Below the pieces are notes generated by a model. That model ran no database searches and was not told the DNA's origin. It saw only the letters and a list, made by a program, of their open reading frames with translations. Positions 40,139 to 49,669 of a stretch of DNA of 64,000 nucleotides are shown here, one piece after another (position 1 is the stretch's first letter; each line of letters begins with the position of its first letter). The position numbers and the translations under genes are program-made. Origin of the DNA: Pedobacter sp. Leaf176 (lineage in GTDB: Bacteria; Bacteroidota; Bacteroidia; Sphingobacteriales; Sphingobacteriaceae); contig NZ_LMPD01000002.1 of NCBI RefSeq assembly GCF_001424305.1, positions 626,280 to 690,279 on the forward strand, given 5' to 3'.

Positions 40139-41485
40139 CTAGTTTTTAAATTTTGGTTTCCATTGTAAAACTTTAACCGCTGTAGGTTTCGATTCAGATT
40201 TTCCCTCCCCATCAACTTGTGTAACATTTTGTAAATAAAGGTTGAGGATATTTTTATCCTTCCAAAGTTCCGTATCATAACTGGGCTCCCAATCTCCTAC
40301 GCTTTCATTTGTTAAATCTTCGACGCGCCAGGCATTTGCTGTGATGTCTTGATTAATGGCAATTGAGGCCTTGCTGCCACGTTCAGCATCTCTGAACAAA
40401 ATGCCTGCAGCATAATATTTACCATTAGGCCAGACCACAATTTGTGGCCTCGAAATTGGAATTTTCTTGGTACCTCCACCACTTAAACTAAAAGAAGTCT
40501 TCCTAAAAGAAAGCGTATTTACCTTCCATCCATCCCCATCATTGAAAACAATACGATATTGAGGAATTGGGTTATGAATATCGCTCCAGTAACTTGCGAT
40601 AAAAACATTTCCATTAGCGTCTGCATACATCGACGTCTGGTTAATCAATTCACTTTTTTGAGGAATTTTTAAAGCATACTCCGCATTTGATTCAATTATT
40701 GGCAAATTATATTTTTCTCCTGAGGATGTTTGCCATGTTAAACCACCATCCAAAGACTTTGCATAGCAAAGATCGTGGTTGCTGGCCACATCAGGACTTT
40801 CGCGCCAAACCCATGAAAGATGAAGTGTGCCGGATTTATCTATAGCGACCTGCCAATATGCATTGCGTTTACCTTCACCATCAATCAGTCCACTCTGTAC
40901 ACGCATCCATGATTTGCTTTTGACCGAATAACGGTTAATCATCAAATTCCCGTTGCCAGAACCGCCATCGCGATAAAAGAAAAGTAGATCTCCTGCCGGA
41001 AGCTTATAGAATTCAGGATAACTGACTTTGTTTTCCTTTTCAGAAACCATTGCCAGCTTTTCGCCAAGTTGCAGCGAACCCGCAGCAATTCCTTTTGCAT
41101 AGTTTAATCCGTTATTGTGCTGTCCCCAGGCTACGTGAATAAAACCAGAACCATCTACAATAATACTGATTGATTTATGTGCATCTGTTGCATCACCCCT
41201 ATATTGCGTTTTTCTAATTTGCCAGGTTTTTCCGCCTGTTTTTCGTTTTGCTAAAACTACAAACTGTTCCACATCGTAATAAGCAGCATACTGGTAATTT
41301 TGGTAGGTAACCAGGGAATTTTTGCGGAAGATAACGGCATTGACTGAATTATTTGCCCAACCATTTTCAGAAATTGTACTAACGTTTCTTGTCTGCGCTT
41401 TTAGAAGTTCTGCTTTAAAAATTGAAAAGCACAGCAATAAAATTAATGCAGGAGCAAAATCGGGCTTGAATTTGAAGGCTATCAA
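40139..41485 (-). CDS. BNR_4 repeat secreted beta-propeller protein (candidate GH145/PL42-like)
   Basis: VAWGQHNNGLNYAKG, LHLSWVWRESPDVASNHDLCYAKSLDGGLTWQ, SRPQIVVWPNGKYYAAGILFRD; initiation codon appears to be TTG. Confidence 0.7.
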   Translation of the reverse strand: MIAFKFKPDFAPALILLLCFSIFKAELLKAQTRNVSTISENGWANNSVNAVIFRKNSLVTYQNYQYAAYYDVEQFVVLAKRKTGGKTWQIRKTQYRGDATDAHKSISIIVDGSGFIHVAWGQHNNGLNYAKGIAAGSLQLGEKLAMVSEKENKVSYPEFYKLPAGDLLFFYRDGGSGNGNLMINRYSVKSKSWMRVQSGLIDGEGKRNAYWQVAIDKSGTLHLSWVWRESPDVASNHDLCYAKSLDGGLTWQTSSGEKYNLPIIESNAEYALKIPQKSELINQTSMYADANGNVFIASYWSDIHNPIPQYRIVFNDGDGWKVNTLSFRKTSFSLSGGGTKKIPISRPQIVVWPNGKYYAAGILFRDAERGSKASIAINQDITANAWRVEDLTNESVGDWEPSYDTELWKDKNILNLYLQNVTQVDGEGKSESKPTAVKVLQWKPKFKN

Positions 41486-41533
41486 CTTTTTATATTTGGT
41501 TAATCAAAGTACCGCAATTCCGTATAATTGCTT

Positions 41534-41572
41534 GGGGGGGAAATTCATATTTAAAGGGGGGGTATTTGAACT
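41534..41572 (-). promoter_or_regulatory. Paired G7/C7 tracts upstream of the BNR gene
   Basis: GGGGGGG at 41534-41540 and 41566-41572, start-to-start 32 bp. Confidence 0.5.
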
Positions 41573-41751
41573 CAAAGCAAGCTTTCTACCCACCCTTTGT
41601 TAGAATTAATGGATAAAATCGTTTATTGACGGCTGAGAAATTTATTTCTTCAATTACATTTGATAGTAACTGAGCCATGAGCTATTCTAAACCGATTGAT
41701 GAGAAGGATTGATTGTGGATTAAGGCATCTCAGAAGCCGTAAAGGAATAAC

Positions 41752-42657
41752 TTATATCGTGGTAGTAGAATTCACTTTGCTTACATGATTATATGTGTCG
41801 ATGTAAGCTCTCGGCGACTGTCCAATAATACTTTTGAAAACCCGGTTAAAATTAGTTATGCTATTGAAACCTGCTTTATAGGCAACTCCGGAAATACAAT
41901 CCGCTTTCCGCCCCGAAATGAGGCTTTTGCAGGCATCATTTATCCTTACTTCATTTAAAAAAGATACAAATGTATGTCCGGTATGCTTTTTAAAATACCT
42001 GCAAAATGCTTGTGGAGTCATAAAAGCAGCGTTTGCAACATCTTCAAGAGAAATTTGACTATTGTAGTTTTCTGTAATAAAATTAATGATTTTACTTAAC
42101 CTCATACCTTCATTCTCCGTAACATTTGACGAATACATTTCTGAACAAAGCGGCAGCAAATTTTCATTCAAATCAACCAAACAGTTAATTAGTTTTAAAA
42201 AATTGAAAAGTAAATCTGACCCTGTTGCATAGTGTACATCGGACATTTTTTTTATAATATCCTTGGTATAAAGTTCAGGAATTTTAAATCCATGTTTGTT
42301 CTTCTGTAAAAAAGCACTTGCAAGTTTCATCTCGGGCAAATTGAAAAGTGCATTTAAAACACCATTAGCATTGAAATAAATCGAACTTGCTTTTACTGTT
42401 CTTTCTTTCGTATTTGAAAAGTATTCGGGATTACTTTTGAATAGGTGTGGCAATTTTGCACCAATCAGGAATACATCTCCGGATTGGAAAGGATGCATGT
42501 CATTACCAGCAATTAATGTGCCTTCCCCATGCTCAATATAGGTAATCTGCCATTCATCATGCCTGTGCAGGTATTGATAAAAAAAAGGCAATTCTATTTG
42601 TTCTGATATTACACTCTTGTCATCAGGAACGAGCATTGTAAATGGTAGTACCTTCAT
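41752..42657 (-). CDS. AraC-family transcriptional regulator with N-terminal cupin sensor
   Basis: YLHRHDEWQITYIEHGEGTLIAGNDMHPFQSGDVFLIGAKLPH; HTH ISLEDVANAAFMTPQAFCRYFKKHTGHTFVSFLNEVRI ... GQSPRAYI. Confidence 0.9.
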   Translation of the reverse strand: MKVLPFTMLVPDDKSVISEQIELPFFYQYLHRHDEWQITYIEHGEGTLIAGNDMHPFQSGDVFLIGAKLPHLFKSNPEYFSNTKERTVKASSIYFNANGVLNALFNLPEMKLASAFLQKNKHGFKIPELYTKDIIKKMSDVHYATGSDLLFNFLKLINCLVDLNENLLPLCSEMYSSNVTENEGMRLSKIINFITENYNSQISLEDVANAAFMTPQAFCRYFKKHTGHTFVSFLNEVRINDACKSLISGRKADCISGVAYKAGFNSITNFNRVFKSIIGQSPRAYIDTYNHVSKVNSTTTI

Positions 42658-42876
42658 GATAATATTTTGGTTGGTTGATTCTATAATAAATGTAATTATA
42701 TTAACCAAATAATCAAAACATTATACATTTTGGGTTAAAATATGGTTAATAATCGATAATATTTAAACGTTCTAAAGACGTTCATTTCGAGTATAACGCA
42801 TATAAGATAAATTTAATTTATTTCGAATGTCCTGAGTATTGAATAGTTAGACCGATAAATTGCACTTAGCTAAAGC

Positions 42877-44115
42877 TTACCTTACCAAAAAGGCATCAAT
42901 TTTTATTTCAGTTTGTTGTTCAGCGATAATCTGGCTAACCAAAAGTCCGGTTGCCGGTCCTAAACTCAATCCCATCATACCATGACCTGTTGCAACTATT
43001 AAATTTCTTTGTGCAGCACTTCTTCCTATATAAGGTAAACCATCAGGAGACGAGGGACGGAAACCATACCAGATTTTATCTATTGCAGGTAAATCGGGTT
43101 TTAGATCAGGGAAATATTTAGGAACAGATTCTACAATACCTTTTACCCTTTGCATATTTATTCTGGTATTGATCTTGTCAAGCTCCATAGTGCCACCATA
43201 GCGGATACTGCCGTTCATCGGCGTTATGGCAACCCGTGCCTCGCAAAGCAGTGCCGGTATAGTCATTCGTTTTTTTGGTTCAGGTTCCATAAATGAGTAA
43301 CCTTTACCAGGCATCAGCGAAATATTTAAGTTCGCCATTTTGGCAACTGCCGGTGACCATGATCCTGTGGCCAGTACATAATAATCGGCTTCCCAGACAT
43401 CACTGCCTGTAAAGACCTTTGTAATGCGGTTTGAATCAGTTTCTATTCTGTCAACCTCTTTATTGCGGACGATTTTTACCTTGTTGTATTCCAGGTATTT
43501 TAATAAATTCTCCATCAATTTTCCAGGATACAGATGAGCATCACAACGATAATGAACTGCCCCCAAAACATCAAGGTCTAGTTCTGGCTGCAGGGCTTTG
43601 CATTCCCCGGCATTTAAAACCGCCATATCTAAGCCCAAATCATTTGCCTTTGCCGCTAAGTGTGCCTCTTCCTCTCCTGCCTGCTCTGTTTTATAGAAAG
43701 CAAGAATTCCATTATTGGTCAATTCAAAATTAAAACCAGGTTCTTTTGCTAAATCTTCATAAAGCTTTTTACTTAGTAAGGATAAATCCCTCAATGGTTC
43801 TGCAGCTAGTTTAACATGTTTCGATGTAGCATGCTTTACAAATTTTAAACCCCAGTTAACCAGATTCAAATTTAAGCTAGGACGAACATAAAAGGGACTT
43901 TTGCTGTTAAACATCCAACGGATGCCCTGACTAATCATACCTGGTGCCGCTAAGGGTATAAAATGACTTGGCACAATCATACCAGCATTTCCGAAAGAGC
44001 AATTATCTGCTACATCGCCCTTATCCAATACTGTGACTTCATATCCTTTTTTTTGAAGATAATAAGCCGAGCTTAAGCCCACAATACCACCACCTATAAT
44101 TAAAACTTTCGACAT
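42877..44115 (-). CDS. DadA-like FAD-dependent D-amino-acid dehydrogenase (probable cis-4-hydroxy-D-proline dehydrogenase)
   Basis: MSKVLIIGGGIVGLSSAYYLQKKGYEVTVLDKG, C-terminal RPSSPDGLPYIGRS...GHGMMGLSLGPATG; role assigned from neighbours. Confidence 0.82.
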   Translation of the reverse strand: MSKVLIIGGGIVGLSSAYYLQKKGYEVTVLDKGDVADNCSFGNAGMIVPSHFIPLAAPGMISQGIRWMFNSKSPFYVRPSLNLNLVNWGLKFVKHATSKHVKLAAEPLRDLSLLSKKLYEDLAKEPGFNFELTNNGILAFYKTEQAGEEEAHLAAKANDLGLDMAVLNAGECKALQPELDLDVLGAVHYRCDAHLYPGKLMENLLKYLEYNKVKIVRNKEVDRIETDSNRITKVFTGSDVWEADYYVLATGSWSPAVAKMANLNISLMPGKGYSFMEPEPKKRMTIPALLCEARVAITPMNGSIRYGGTMELDKINTRINMQRVKGIVESVPKYFPDLKPDLPAIDKIWYGFRPSSPDGLPYIGRSAAQRNLIVATGHGMMGLSLGPATGLLVSQIIAEQQTEIKIDAFLVR

Positions 44116-44170
44116 TCTTTTTTTTGTTAACAATCTGATTCAATTTAGAATCGATCCTGCAATAATTTAA

Positions 44171-45172
44171 CTAGATAACCTGGAATCCGTGAGCATATGG
44201 ATCATCATCGGCATCTATTTTTATCGTATTGTAGCCGTAAACTTTTGCCCAACCTTTAACACTCGGTATAATGGCTCTAAATCCATTTAAATCAACCTCT
44301 TCTTCCACCCTTCCAGTAAATTTACTTCCTATAAAGCTTTCATGAATAAAGTCTTCACCCATTTTAAGCTTCCCCTTTGCATACCACTGTGCCATTCGTG
44401 CAGAAGTGCCCGTTCCACATGGCGACCTGTCAATTGCCTTATCGCCATAAAAGACAGCGTTTCTAGCAGTAGAAGTTGGATCTAACGTCTTACCCGTCCA
44501 AAGTATGTGGCTGCAGCCATTAATGGTTTCATCCAGCGGGTGTACAAATGTATATTGTTCATTAATCCGCTTTCTAATCGTTTGGCTCCATGTAATTAGT
44601 TGCGATGCAGTATAATTTTCGAGGCCCGGGAAGTTCTCCTGGGGATCGACTATTGCATAGAAATTTCCACCATAAGCAACATCAAATGTAAGCAAGCCTA
44701 AATCCGGACATTCGACATATAAATTTTCTGCAGCCAGATAGGAGGCAACGTTTTTTAACTTAACAGACTTAACTTTTTTCCCTTCCTGTTCATACTCTAT
44801 TAAAACCAGGCCGGCCGGTGCTTCCATACGGATTCTACCCGGAACTTTAGGTTGGATCAGCCCTTCCTCAATTGCTATCGTTATAGTTCCGATGGTGCCG
44901 TGGCCACACATTGGCAAACAACCACTGGTTTCAATGAACAAAACAGCCACATCGTTGTCAGGATGATGGGGTGGATAGAGAATACTACCCGACATCATAT
45001 CATGTCCACGAGGCTCAAACATTAAACCCGTTCTAATCCAATCAAATTCTTTTAAAAAATGCTGACGTTTTTCGCTCATGTTTGCCCCGACTAATTGAGG
45101 CCCACCACCGGCAACCAACCTAACCGGATTGCCACAGGTATGTGCATCTACACAGAAAAAAGTTTTACTCAT
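44171..45172 (-). CDS. 4-hydroxyproline 2-epimerase (proline racemase family)
   Basis: Both catalytic cysteines present: CLPMCGHGTIG and DRSPCGTGTSARMA. Confidence 0.9.
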   Translation of the reverse strand: MSKTFFCVDAHTCGNPVRLVAGGGPQLVGANMSEKRQHFLKEFDWIRTGLMFEPRGHDMMSGSILYPPHHPDNDVAVLFIETSGCLPMCGHGTIGTITIAIEEGLIQPKVPGRIRMEAPAGLVLIEYEQEGKKVKSVKLKNVASYLAAENLYVECPDLGLLTFDVAYGGNFYAIVDPQENFPGLENYTASQLITWSQTIRKRINEQYTFVHPLDETINGCSHILWTGKTLDPTSTARNAVFYGDKAIDRSPCGTGTSARMAQWYAKGKLKMGEDFIHESFIGSKFTGRVEEEVDLNGFRAIIPSVKGWAKVYGYNTIKIDADDDPYAHGFQVI

Positions 45173-46751
45173 CGGCTTTCGTCAATTTTTGATTTACTGT
45201 TCTAAAAATATTCAGCGGATTGCCATCTTTTAACTCATCAGGCAGTAAATCCTGCTGCCAGTCCTGATAGGCTAAAGGTCGAACGAAGCGGTAAATTGCC
45301 GTTGAGCCTACCGACGTGAACCTGCTGTCGTTAGTAGCCGGAAAAGGGCCACCATGCTGCATTGAAGCACAAACTTCAACACCTGTTGGAACACCATTTA
45401 ATATTATCCGGCCAGTTTTATCAGTTAATTTATTTAATAATGAAATGTAATTCTTAAGCTCTTCTTTATCCGCCATTAGAGTTGCTGTTAATTGACCACC
45501 CAGGCTTGAAATTGCTGATTCCAGTTCGGATAAATCTTTGGCGACAACCAGAAGTGAATAAGGACCGAATATTTCCTCCCTGAATTCTGGATTTTCAATA
45601 AATTCGGTGGCGCTTATTTCAGCTACTATAGCCTTCGATTGATTTTTTAAATCTTTATCAGTCAAATTTGAAATACCAAGAATCGAGGCTTTGTCATTAT
45701 TAATTACTTCCGTAGCAAGCCTGTTGTAATTATCGGCAATTCCATTTGTAAGCATTGTTGCTGATGGAACTGCTGCAATAGCATCAGCTAAGGATTTTTT
45801 AAATGTTGTTAGCGAGGGGGATTCAATCGCCAACATTAAGCCGGGATTGGTACAAAATTGACCTGCACCCAGGCTTATTGAAGCAGCATATTTTTTTGCA
45901 AGTTCTTCCGCTTTATTTGTTAAAGCATCAGGAAGAAAAATAACCGGATTAATGCTGCCCATTTCTGCAAAAACAGGAATCGGATTTTCACGTTCATCTG
46001 CAAGTTTCACTAAAGCCATACCGCCTTTAAATGAACCTGTAAAAGTAACTGCCTTTGTTAAAGGATGTTTAACGAGTGCAGCGCCAATTTCATAGCCATC
46101 ATCATAAAGCATAGAGAAAATACCATTTGGCATATTGGTTTTTTCAACGGCTTTCTTGATAGCCTCGCCAACCAGTGCACTGGTTCCGTAATGTGCCGGA
46201 TGTGCTTTTACAACAACCGGACAACCTGAAGCTAGTGCTGAAGCAGTGTCACCACCGGCTACAGAAAATGCCAATGGAAAGTTGCTTGCGCCAAAAACCA
46301 CAACAGGCCCAATCGGTATCATCATTCTACGAATATCTGATTTAGGTAAAGGTTGCCTATCTGGTTGTGCAGTTTCAATTATCGCATTTACCCAGGAACC
46401 TTCAGCTACCAAATTGGCAAATAAGCGGAGCTGGCCCGTTGTACGGCCTACTTCTCCTTGTAAACGCGGCAAAGGCAAACCACTTTCTTCAGCTGCTCTT
46501 TTAACCAGTTCCTCTGTTATTGCTGCAATTTCATCAGCAACAGCGTTTAGGAAAGCGGCTTTCAAATCTTTATTTATGCTTCTGTAAAGCTGAAAAGCTT
46601 CTGTAGCTGATGCCAACGCATCATTTACCAGACTTTCATTTGCTTTGAAAAAATCACCTTCTATGGCCAATCCTGTGGCAGGATTAATGGCGTTCAGGTT
46701 CTTCTCATTCGCATTTACATAGGTTGAAGCAATAATGTTTTTCCCGTTCAT
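45165..46751 (-). CDS. Aldehyde dehydrogenase, probable 2-oxoglutarate (alpha-ketoglutaric) semialdehyde dehydrogenase
   Basis: VFGASNFPLAFSVAGGDTASALASGCPVVVKAHPAH, SLGAGQFCTNPGL catalytic Cys; start moved to ATG at 46751. Confidence 0.87.
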   Translation of the reverse strand: MNGKNIIASTYVNANEKNLNAINPATGLAIEGDFFKANESLVNDALASATEAFQLYRSINKDLKAAFLNAVADEIAAITEELVKRAAEESGLPLPRLQGEVGRTTGQLRLFANLVAEGSWVNAIIETAQPDRQPLPKSDIRRMMIPIGPVVVFGASNFPLAFSVAGGDTASALASGCPVVVKAHPAHYGTSALVGEAIKKAVEKTNMPNGIFSMLYDDGYEIGAALVKHPLTKAVTFTGSFKGGMALVKLADERENPIPVFAEMGSINPVIFLPDALTNKAEELAKKYAASISLGAGQFCTNPGLMLAIESPSLTTFKKSLADAIAAVPSATMLTNGIADNYNRLATEVINNDKASILGISNLTDKDLKNQSKAIVAEISATEFIENPEFREEIFGPYSLLVVAKDLSELESAISSLGGQLTATLMADKEELKNYISLLNKLTDKTGRIILNGVPTGVEVCASMQHGGPFPATNDSRFTSVGSTAIYRFVRPLAYQDWQQDLLPDELKDGNPLNIFRTVNQKLTKADE

Positions 46752-46767
46752 ATCTTTATTTATCGAC

Positions 46768-47685
46768 TTATTTTCCCCAACTACCGGCAGGTAATTCAGG
46801 GCGGTTAGCCAGCGCATCATTAATAACTTTTAATACTCTTTCACGCTCTGCGCCTTGGATGGGTAAACGCGGTGCCCTAACTGCTTCAGTTCCTAATCCA
46901 GTTGCTACCTCAGCGAGTTTAATGTATTGAACCAATTTCGGATGTGTATCTAATTCGAGAACTGGTAAAAACCAACGGTATATCTTTAATGCCTCAGCAA
47001 TCCTATTCTCTTTAATCAAACGGAAAATTGCTACAGTTTCCCTTGGAAAAGCATCTACCAAGCCTGCAACCCATCCGTGCGCGCCCATTACAATACTTTC
47101 CATTGCCAAGGGATCCACACCTGTAAAAATTTTAAATCGTTCTCCGAAACGGTTGAACAATCTGGTTACGTTTGATACATCCCTGGTCGACTCTTTGATC
47201 GCTTGTATATTACTATATTTAGTCAAAACCTCAAACATGTCCAGGGTAACCTCAATTTTATAGTCAACCGGGTTGTTGTAAATCATAATTGGCAAATCAG
47301 TACTTTCTGCAACCGCGCCAAAAAAAGCCAAGGTTTCATCCGCTTCTGCGTTGTAACGCATTGGTGGCAATAACATCAAACCGTTTGCGCCTAATGATTT
47401 TGCTTTTTTAGCTACCTCAATAGCCTTTTTTGTGGTTGATTCAGCAATATTCAATAAAACAGGAACACGGCCGTTTACCAACGTCAAGGTATGAGAAAGT
47501 AAACCAAATTTTTCTTCATCTGTTAACACACTTGCTTCGCCAAGCGAGCCCCCTAAAATAATTCCTTCGGCACCCGCCTCAATCTGGGCTTCGACATTAA
47601 GGTCGAAAGTTTCGAAATCCAATTCATCATTTGCTGTAAATTTAGTGGTAACAGCTGGAAAAACTCCGGTCCAATTTATACTCAT
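46768..47685 (-). CDS. DapA-family lyase, probable 1-pyrroline-4-hydroxy-2-carboxylate deaminase
   Basis: GGSLGEASVLTDEEK, YNNPVDYKIEVT, Schiff-base lysine IQAIKESTRD; clustered with epimerase and ALDH. Confidence 0.85.
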   Translation of the reverse strand: MSINWTGVFPAVTTKFTANDELDFETFDLNVEAQIEAGAEGIILGGSLGEASVLTDEEKFGLLSHTLTLVNGRVPVLLNIAESTTKKAIEVAKKAKSLGANGLMLLPPMRYNAEADETLAFFGAVAESTDLPIMIYNNPVDYKIEVTLDMFEVLTKYSNIQAIKESTRDVSNVTRLFNRFGERFKIFTGVDPLAMESIVMGAHGWVAGLVDAFPRETVAIFRLIKENRIAEALKIYRWFLPVLELDTHPKLVQYIKLAEVATGLGTEAVRAPRLPIQGAERERVLKVINDALANRPELPAGSWGK

Positions 47686-47816
47686 TATTGTATTTTTTAA
47701 TTGATTGTTAATTTTACTTTATGGATTCAAAGTTAACCCTTACATCTGCTCCGATATTATTGGATATTAACCGATATAAGCTAAAAATGCACCTGTTTTC
47801 GGGTAAAAACATTCCA

Positions 47817-49490
47817 TTACTTAACATTTTCTACCTGCAAATAGTACATAAATTCTATGTTTTGCTTCGTAAATAATGATGCCTGTCCTGCAAGAAGACT
47901 AACTTCTTTCCAGTTTTCAGAGGGAATTATTTTTAGTGTTTTTACCCCATTCTTTTTTAATGTCAGCGGTAGATTAAAGCCATTAACGCAGTTAGCATAA
48001 CGGTAAAAGGCTTTTCCATCTTTCAGGTAATATTCAAAAGATGGAATCTGAACAACACGTAAATACTGGTCAAAAACTTTGCTATAGTTAAACCCTGCTT
48101 TCTTTGAAACAAAATCTTCAACTTGTTTTGTTGTTACTGTTTGGTGGTAAAAAGTTTTATTTAACCCGCGTAAAATCGACCTGAAAAGTGCATCGTTATT
48201 GAGACCATGACGAATTGCATGCAACATATTTCCGGCCTTTGGGTACATGTCGCCACTACCCTGGGCATTTACACCATATGGTGGAATAATCGGACCATCG
48301 TTCCTTATTGCTTTTCTGATTCCGAAATTGTATTCATCTGCAGCCTTATTGCCGAAAATATAATCAACGAAAAGTGTTTCACTATAATTTGTAAATCCTT
48401 CATGCACCCACATATCAGCCAAATCTTTGCTGGTTATATTATTACCAAACCACTCGTGACCACTCTCGTGAATAATGATAAAATCCCATTTTAAACCCCA
48501 GCCATCGCCAGACATATCTCGTCCGCGATAACCAAATTTATACCAGTTACCATAAGATACAGCCGATTGATGTTCCATTCCCGTATGCGAAGCATCAATA
48601 AGCTGGTAACCATCCTCATAAAAAGGATAAGCACCAAACCAATATTCGAAGCTTTTTAACATTTTGTGCACCTGATCAGGCATATAAGTTTTAGCCTTTG
48701 AATAATTGTAATCGAGCACCCAATAATTCAAATCAAGCTGCCCTTTTTCACCAGCATATTTTTCTTTAAAGTTTACATATTTTCCAATGTAAGGAATGAT
48801 GCAGTAATTACTAATCGGATTTACGACATTATATTTATACGTTGAGGTACCATCGTTATTTTGCTTCTTAAAAACCAAACGGCCGTTACCAACGGCGATT
48901 AGCGTATCAGGAACAGTCATAGTTAAGGAGGCCCCGAGATCGGGCTCGTCACTCTGGTGATCTTTGTTAGGATACCAGATGGAAGCACCCAAACCCTGGC
49001 AGGCAACCGTCATCCATGGGCGGCCAAGTGAATCAGCTGTAAAAATAAAGCCGCCATCCCATGGTGCACGTTTGGCCTGATGAACTTTGCCATGGTAAAA
49101 AATAGTCGCATTATTTGTTGCAGATAGTCTCTGCGCAGGTACATGCGCATACCAGACACTGCCTACGTGCTCAAATTTCAATTTATATTTACCATTGTAA
49201 AGGATGCTGTCAATTATCAGTGGTTCCTGCAAATCGATTTGCATGCGTGTTTTACCATTATTGGCACCAACAACTTTGTATACTATCTGATTAGAGCCCG
49301 TTATACTCTTGTCATTATAATCGGGCTTCACCGACAGTTCGTAACGTTGTACATCCCACCAGGTTCGTTCGGGTGTTAATGTACCTCTAAGGGTATCGGC
49401 CAGTCCGTAGGTTTTCGCTGTTTGTGCGGAAACTGAATTACCGAGAAACACAAATAGCAAAAGTGCTGACGCTGGAATTAAAATTTTCAT
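47817..49490 (-). CDS. M1-family metallopeptidase (secreted)
   Basis: Zinc motif HESGHEWFGNNITSKDLADMWVHEGFTNYSE, GMEHQSAVSYG. Confidence 0.9.
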   Translation of the reverse strand: MKILIPASALLLFVFLGNSVSAQTAKTYGLADTLRGTLTPERTWWDVQRYELSVKPDYNDKSITGSNQIVYKVVGANNGKTRMQIDLQEPLIIDSILYNGKYKLKFEHVGSVWYAHVPAQRLSATNNATIFYHGKVHQAKRAPWDGGFIFTADSLGRPWMTVACQGLGASIWYPNKDHQSDEPDLGASLTMTVPDTLIAVGNGRLVFKKQNNDGTSTYKYNVVNPISNYCIIPYIGKYVNFKEKYAGEKGQLDLNYWVLDYNYSKAKTYMPDQVHKMLKSFEYWFGAYPFYEDGYQLIDASHTGMEHQSAVSYGNWYKFGYRGRDMSGDGWGLKWDFIIIHESGHEWFGNNITSKDLADMWVHEGFTNYSETLFVDYIFGNKAADEYNFGIRKAIRNDGPIIPPYGVNAQGSGDMYPKAGNMLHAIRHGLNNDALFRSILRGLNKTFYHQTVTTKQVEDFVSKKAGFNYSKVFDQYLRVVQIPSFEYYLKDGKAFYRYANCVNGFNLPLTLKKNGVKTLKIIPSENWKEVSLLAGQASLFTKQNIEFMYYLQVENVK

Positions 49491-49669
49491 GTTGTTTATT
49501 GATAAGCTTAGAGCCTGTTTAAAATTTATCTAATAATTTGTTTATACTTCTTTTTTGGCCATACCATCGTTAAATATTTCGAGATAGGTGGCTATCTCTG
49601 CAACATTTGCCTTGTTTCGCTCAAAAAATAGGCGATAGACATTTTCACAATATAAATTTAATCAGTCTC

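Noticed and set aside
28115-42657. Simple rhamnogalacturonan/pectin PUL as the sole reading
   Set aside because: GH105, GH43 and rhaM would fit, but no PL1/9/10/11, GH28 or GH78 was recognised, and GH16 with an HGGGI-type GH43 fits a galactan better. Kept as the main alternative, not excluded.
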